Source: an uncultured Eubacterium sp. (GTDB taxonomy: Bacteria > Bacillota > Clostridia > Lachnospirales > Lachnospiraceae). Taken from it: 43,880 nucleotides of DNA. This document shows positions 40,627 through 43,880 of this stretch, piece after piece. Location: assembly GCA_910584345.1 (NCBI GenBank), contig CAJTZX010000035.1:1-43880 (forward strand), read 5' to 3'. A model generated the notes under the pieces. It was not told the origin of the DNA and did not search any database. It saw only the letters and a list, made by a program, of their open reading frames with translations. Positions within the stretch are counted from its first letter, which is position 1, and every line of letters begins with the position of its first letter. Both the position numbers and the translations under genes were made by a program.

Positions 40627-42216
40627 TTATTCCCTGCCAAATTCCGAAAGCTCAAGTCCCTCATTTCGATCAAGCGTCATACCGACGCTCCATGCATTGA
40701 CAAATAAAAGCAGCGGCCTGCCTTTCATATCCACCACTTTTTTCATATCCGACGTACCTGTCAGCTGATCCAAATCCAAACCTTTATTTTCAATCCAGCG
40801 GATATGTTCATACGGAAGATTCTCCATCCGGATTTCCACGTTGTATTCGTTTTCCAGACGGAACTTAAGCACATCAAACTGAAGCACGCCTACTACCCCA
40901 ACTATAATCTCTTCCATGCCGCCTTTGTACTCTTGAAAAATCTGTATGGCTCCTTCCTGTGCAATCTGCGTAACGCCCTTGACAAACTGTTTACGCTTCA
41001 TGGTATCAACCTGGCGAACACGTGCAAAGTGCTCTGGTGCAAACGTTGGAATTCCTTCAAACATAAAATGTTCTTTCGCGGTCGTAAGCGTATCTCCAAT
41101 CGAAAAAATACCAGGATCAAAGACACCGATAATATCCCCGGCATAAGCTTCATCGATCATCTTGCGCTCTTGCGCCATTAACTGCTGCGGCTGAGACAGC
41201 TTGACCGCCCTGCCGCCCTGTATATGCTGAACCTCCATACCAGCCGTAAATTTGCCGGAACAAATACGCATAAATGCAATACGGTCACGATGGTTTTTAT
41301 TCATATTTGCCTGTATTTTAAAAACAAATGCCGAAAAATCTTCTGAAAACGGACTTATCTGCCCAATATCAGCTTTTCTTGGCAGCGGCTCATACGTCAT
41401 CTGTAAAAAATGATGTAAAAACGTCTCTACTCCAAAGTTTGTCAATGCCGAGCCAAAAAATACCGGAGACAGCTCACCTTTTGTAACAAGCTCCTGATCA
41501 AATTCTGCACTTGCACCATCCAGCAGTTCAATCTCTTCCATCAGTTGACTGCGGGCATCCAGACCGATTTCCTGCTCCAATGAAACATCATCGATAGACA
41601 GCTCATGCTCTGTCCCTTCTTTTGTTCCTTTTAACGTATCTGAAAAAGTCATGACCTTTTTCGTATTCCTGTCATAGACACCTTTAAATTCTTTGCCAGA
41701 TCCGATCGGCCAGTTGATCGGACAAGTTGCAATACCAAGTTCTTTCTCAATCTCATCCAGCAATTCAAATGTATCATTCGCATCTCGGTCCATTTTATTA
41801 ATAAACGTAAAAATAGGAATATGGCGCATCACACAGACTTTGAAAAGTTTTCTGGTCTGCGCCTCTACGCCTTTCGATCCATCAATGACCATGACTGCAG
41901 AATCCGCTGCCATCAGTGTACGATACGTATCTTCCGAGAAATCCTGGTGTCCTGGCGTATCCAAAATATTAATACAATATCCGTCGTAATGAAACTGCAA
42001 TACCGATGATGTTACAGAAATTCCTCTCTGCTTTTCAATCTCCATCCAGTCCGAAACCGCATGCCTTGCAGTCGCTTTCCCTTTGACCGAACCAGCCAGA
42101 TTAATTGCTCCTCCGTAAAGCAAAAACTTTTCTGTTAATGTTGTCTTGCCTGCATCCGGATGGGATATGATTGCAAACGTTCTTCTTTTTTCTATTTCCT
42201 GACGCAAATCTGCCAC
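40627..42216 (-). CDS. prfC: Peptide chain release factor 3
   Basis: RF3 is a GTPase that recycles RF1/RF2 after termination. The GTG at 42216 follows TTGGAGGAATATATC; the frame from 42231 includes the ribosome binding site itself. The 529-aa product shows FAIISHPDAGKTTLTEKFLL (G1), EKQRGISVTSSVLQF (G2), NILDTPGHQDFSEDTY (G3), FINKMDRDANDTFELLDEIE (G4) and SPVFFGSALTNFGVETFLHH. The C-terminal RF3 domains follow (VGVVGVLQFDVLKFRLENEY). It has its own promoter. Confidence 0.97.
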   Translation of the reverse strand: MADLRQEIEKRRTFAIISHPDAGKTTLTEKFLLYGGAINLAGSVKGKATARHAVSDWMEIEKQRGISVTSSVLQFHYDGYCINILDTPGHQDFSEDTYRTLMAADSAVMVIDGSKGVEAQTRKLFKVCVMRHIPIFTFINKMDRDANDTFELLDEIEKELGIATCPINWPIGSGKEFKGVYDRNTKKVMTFSDTLKGTKEGTEHELSIDDVSLEQEIGLDARSQLMEEIELLDGASAEFDQELVTKGELSPVFFGSALTNFGVETFLHHFLQMTYEPLPRKADIGQISPFSEDFSAFVFKIQANMNKNHRDRIAFMRICSGKFTAGMEVQHIQGGRAVKLSQPQQLMAQERKMIDEAYAGDIIGVFDPGIFSIGDTLTTAKEHFMFEGIPTFAPEHFARVRQVDTMKRKQFVKGVTQIAQEGAIQIFQEYKGGMEEIIVGVVGVLQFDVLKFRLENEYNVEIRMENLPYEHIRWIENKGLDLDQLTGTSDMKKVVDMKGRPLLLFVNAWSVGMTLDRNEGLELSEFGRE

Positions 42217-42300
42217 GATATATTCCTCCAATTCTTTCAGAATGTAATATCCAAATGTTCAAGCTGACAAAAGTACCTGGATATTCCTGCCAGCAATCGT

Positions 42301-42329
42301 AATTTTAGTATAGCAGGCTTCATATGTCA
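42301..42329 (-). promoter_or_regulatory. Promoter of prfC
   Basis: TTGACA (42329-42324) and TAAAAT (42306-42301) on the minus strand are 17 bp apart. The leader of about 80 nt holds no clear structure. Confidence 0.8.
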
Positions 42330-42446
42330 AGAAAATCATGCTTACCTGATATTTCTGTATAAATTACGATTCTCCTGCATAAACTGATTTCCATATTCGT
42401 TTGAAACATATTAACCTATTATTTCATAAGAAGGAGCCTGAAAACT

Positions 42447-43664
42447 ATGACCTTTCAAGAATTGCATCGTACGGTTTTAAAAGCTAAAAAAGACAACACC
42501 CCTCTTCCTGAAAATCTGACTGATCGAGAACAGCATCAACTGGACTGCTTGCTTCATCCGGACGAACATCCGCTCGTCTGGAAAACCGGCAACTGTGAAT
42601 GCACAGATGGAAAATGCGCTGCAGCCTGTACTTTTGCCGCGCTGGAAATCAAAGACGGACAAGTTACCTTTGATCCGGAAAAATGCACCGGCTGTGCCAA
42701 ATGTATCGAAGCCTGTCAAAACCAAAACCTTACGTTTAGTCATGATTCTGTAAAAGCTTTGGAACTGCTAAAAGATGACAGCCATCCTGTATATGCACTT
42801 ATGGCGCCTGCCTTTATCGGACAATTTGGCAAAGACGGCACCCCTTCCCGTATCCGTACTGCGCTAAAGCAAATCGGATTTGCAGGGATGATTGAAGTCG
42901 CTGCTTTTGCAGATATTCTAACTTTAAAAGAAGCTCTGGAATTCCAGCATAATATGAAGCGGCCGGGTGCATTCCAGCTTACAAGCTGCTGCTGTCCGAT
43001 CTGGATCAAATTAATTCAAAAAGACTTCAATAAAATCGTAGAACACCTTCCCGCATCGGTATCTCCAATGATCGCCTGCGGACGCATCGTAAAACAGCTT
43101 CATAAAGGCTGCCGAACCATTTTCGTTGGCCCTTGTCTTGCGAAAAAAGCAGAAGCAAAAGAACCGGAACTGGCCGGCGCTATTGACTGTGTACTGACAT
43201 TTGAAGAATTAGACTATATATTCCACACATTTCAAGTGGATTTTTCCGAAATCGACGGCGAAACAAAAGAACACTCAGCCGCAGCAGGCAGATTATATGC
43301 AAGAACTGGCGGCGTCAGCCAGGCCGTTTCGGAATGTGTAAAAAATATTGACTCCGGCTGTCATGTAGATCCTGTCTGCGCAAACGGAGTCGCAAACTGC
43401 AAACAACTGTTAGATAACATATTGAATGGAAAAGCTTCCGGAAACTTCTTTGAAGGCATGGCATGTGACGGTGGCTGCGTCGGAGGGCCAAAACGTGTGA
43501 TCTCCATGGAACAGGGCACACAGCTCGTGAACGAATATGCTGCCCAGGCTCCGTATCACACACCTGCTGAAAATCCTTATGTGATTGATCTGATTCACCG
43601 ACTTGGTTTTTTTACGATAGAAGAATTTCTAAAAAACAGCGATATTCTGACCCGCAGTCTGTAG
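42447..43664 (+). CDS. [FeFe]-hydrogenase-like protein, probably group B type
   Basis: The 405-aa protein begins with a ferredoxin region: Cys50, 52, 57, 61 and then CTGCAKCIEAC (Cys80, 83, 86, 90), enough for two [4Fe-4S] clusters. The H-cluster motifs follow: TSCCCPIW (residues 179-186), VGPCLAKKAEAKE (Cys230) and FFEGMACDGGCVGGP (Cys340, Cys344). The extra Cys in the first motif, against TSCCPAW of classical hydrogenases, is the pattern I associate with group B enzymes, whose activity is less well known. AAGGAGCC precedes the ATG. No maturase genes (hydE, hydF, hydG) are in the window, so these must lie elsewhere. It is monocistronic, followed by a terminator. Confidence 0.88.
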   Translation: MTFQELHRTVLKAKKDNTPLPENLTDREQHQLDCLLHPDEHPLVWKTGNCECTDGKCAAACTFAALEIKDGQVTFDPEKCTGCAKCIEACQNQNLTFSHDSVKALELLKDDSHPVYALMAPAFIGQFGKDGTPSRIRTALKQIGFAGMIEVAAFADILTLKEALEFQHNMKRPGAFQLTSCCCPIWIKLIQKDFNKIVEHLPASVSPMIACGRIVKQLHKGCRTIFVGPCLAKKAEAKEPELAGAIDCVLTFEELDYIFHTFQVDFSEIDGETKEHSAAAGRLYARTGGVSQAVSECVKNIDSGCHVDPVCANGVANCKQLLDNILNGKASGNFFEGMACDGGCVGGPKRVISMEQGTQLVNEYAAQAPYHTPAENPYVIDLIHRLGFFTIEEFLKNSDILTRSL

Positions 43665-43696
43665 AAACATCTTAATAGAAACATCTTAACAGAAAC
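43663..43696 (+). repeat. 14-bp tandem repeat after the hydrogenase gene
   Basis: AGAAACATCTTAAT, AGAAACATCTTAAC and a partial AGAAAC follow each other, starting at the stop codon. Purpose unknown. Confidence 0.7.
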
Positions 43697-43769
43697 AAGC
43701 ATACCAAAGATTTGTAATATCTTAAAAGCTGCTCATCTTGCAGTTCAAGAAAATCGTTACTCTACTATA

Positions 43770-43825
43770 AGAATCCGGCACTATGCTATAAATAAACTCC
43801 CGCAGTACCGGATTCTGTTATTTCT
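43770..43825 (+). terminator. Terminator of the hydrogenase gene
   Basis: AGAATCCGG (43770-43778) and CCGGATTCT (43808-43816) form a perfect 9-bp stem with a 29-nt loop, followed by GTTATTTCTTT. The T-run is imperfect. Confidence 0.65.
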
Positions 43826-43880
43826 TTACCTTAATCCGTAAAACTTATTAACCAAATTTCTGGCGTATACCCGATAAATA

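Overview
The window looks like a chromosomal segment of a spore-forming, anaerobic member of the Clostridia, most likely Lachnospiraceae. Evidence: spoIVB and a SpoIIM-like gene, an anaerobic ribonucleotide reductase activase (nrdG), an [FeFe]-hydrogenase-like protein, a B12-binding radical SAM enzyme, moderately low GC, strong AGGAGG ribosome binding sites, and the clostridial order asp23-nusB-xseA-xseB-ispA-dxs-tlyA-nadK-argR-recN-spoIVB. The genus cannot be settled from the sequence alone.

Region 1 (about 1-8300) is an accessory graveyard. It holds an HTH remnant, a small-ORF cassette, a truncated J-domain gene, a bacterial NACHT/pentapeptide-repeat (NLR-like) gene broken by two frameshifts and a stop, a frameshifted HNH/AP2-type endonuclease gene fused to it, a TnpV remnant, a tyrosine-integrase remnant and a truncated methyltransferase. 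An HD-domain gene is the only sizeable intact ORF there. Region 2 (8350-13770) holds a B12-binding radical SAM gene, a methyltransferase remnant, and a thiamin operon (thiE - HAD phosphatase - thiC, minus strand) under a TPP riboswitch with its own promoter and terminator. Region 3 (13800-15100) holds a second copy of the small-ORF cassette and two more gene remnants.

Region 4 (15250-26054, minus strand) is the conserved housekeeping and sporulation cluster: asp23, then nusB, xseA, xseB (exonuclease VII), ispA and dxs (isoprenoid supply), tlyA, nadK, argR, recN and spoIVB. Many of these genes overlap or nearly touch, so they probably share transcripts. Region 5 (26200-43880) holds ligA-rluF, an SH3-repeat surface protein, tRNA-Arg(CCG), divergent nrdG and aroF, then spoIIM-like/xerD and a Nudix hydrolase, rny, recA-recX with a LexA box, a truncated 6-phospho-beta-glucosidase, prfC and a hydrogenase-like protein.

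The most unusual signal is a pair of cassettes (433-746 and 13807-14190). Both carry the same promoter and leader, the same 3' terminator and related inverted-repeat ends, but they enclose entirely different small ORFs (52 and 68 aa). This looks like an exchangeable, possibly mobile, promoter-ORF-terminator unit. Other points of note are a HAD phosphatase inside the TPP-regulated operon (candidate thiamin-phosphate phosphatase), a XerD-type recombinase with Tyr where His/Trp is expected, a decayed bacterial NLR, and 17-bp tandem repeats lying between two divergent promoters.
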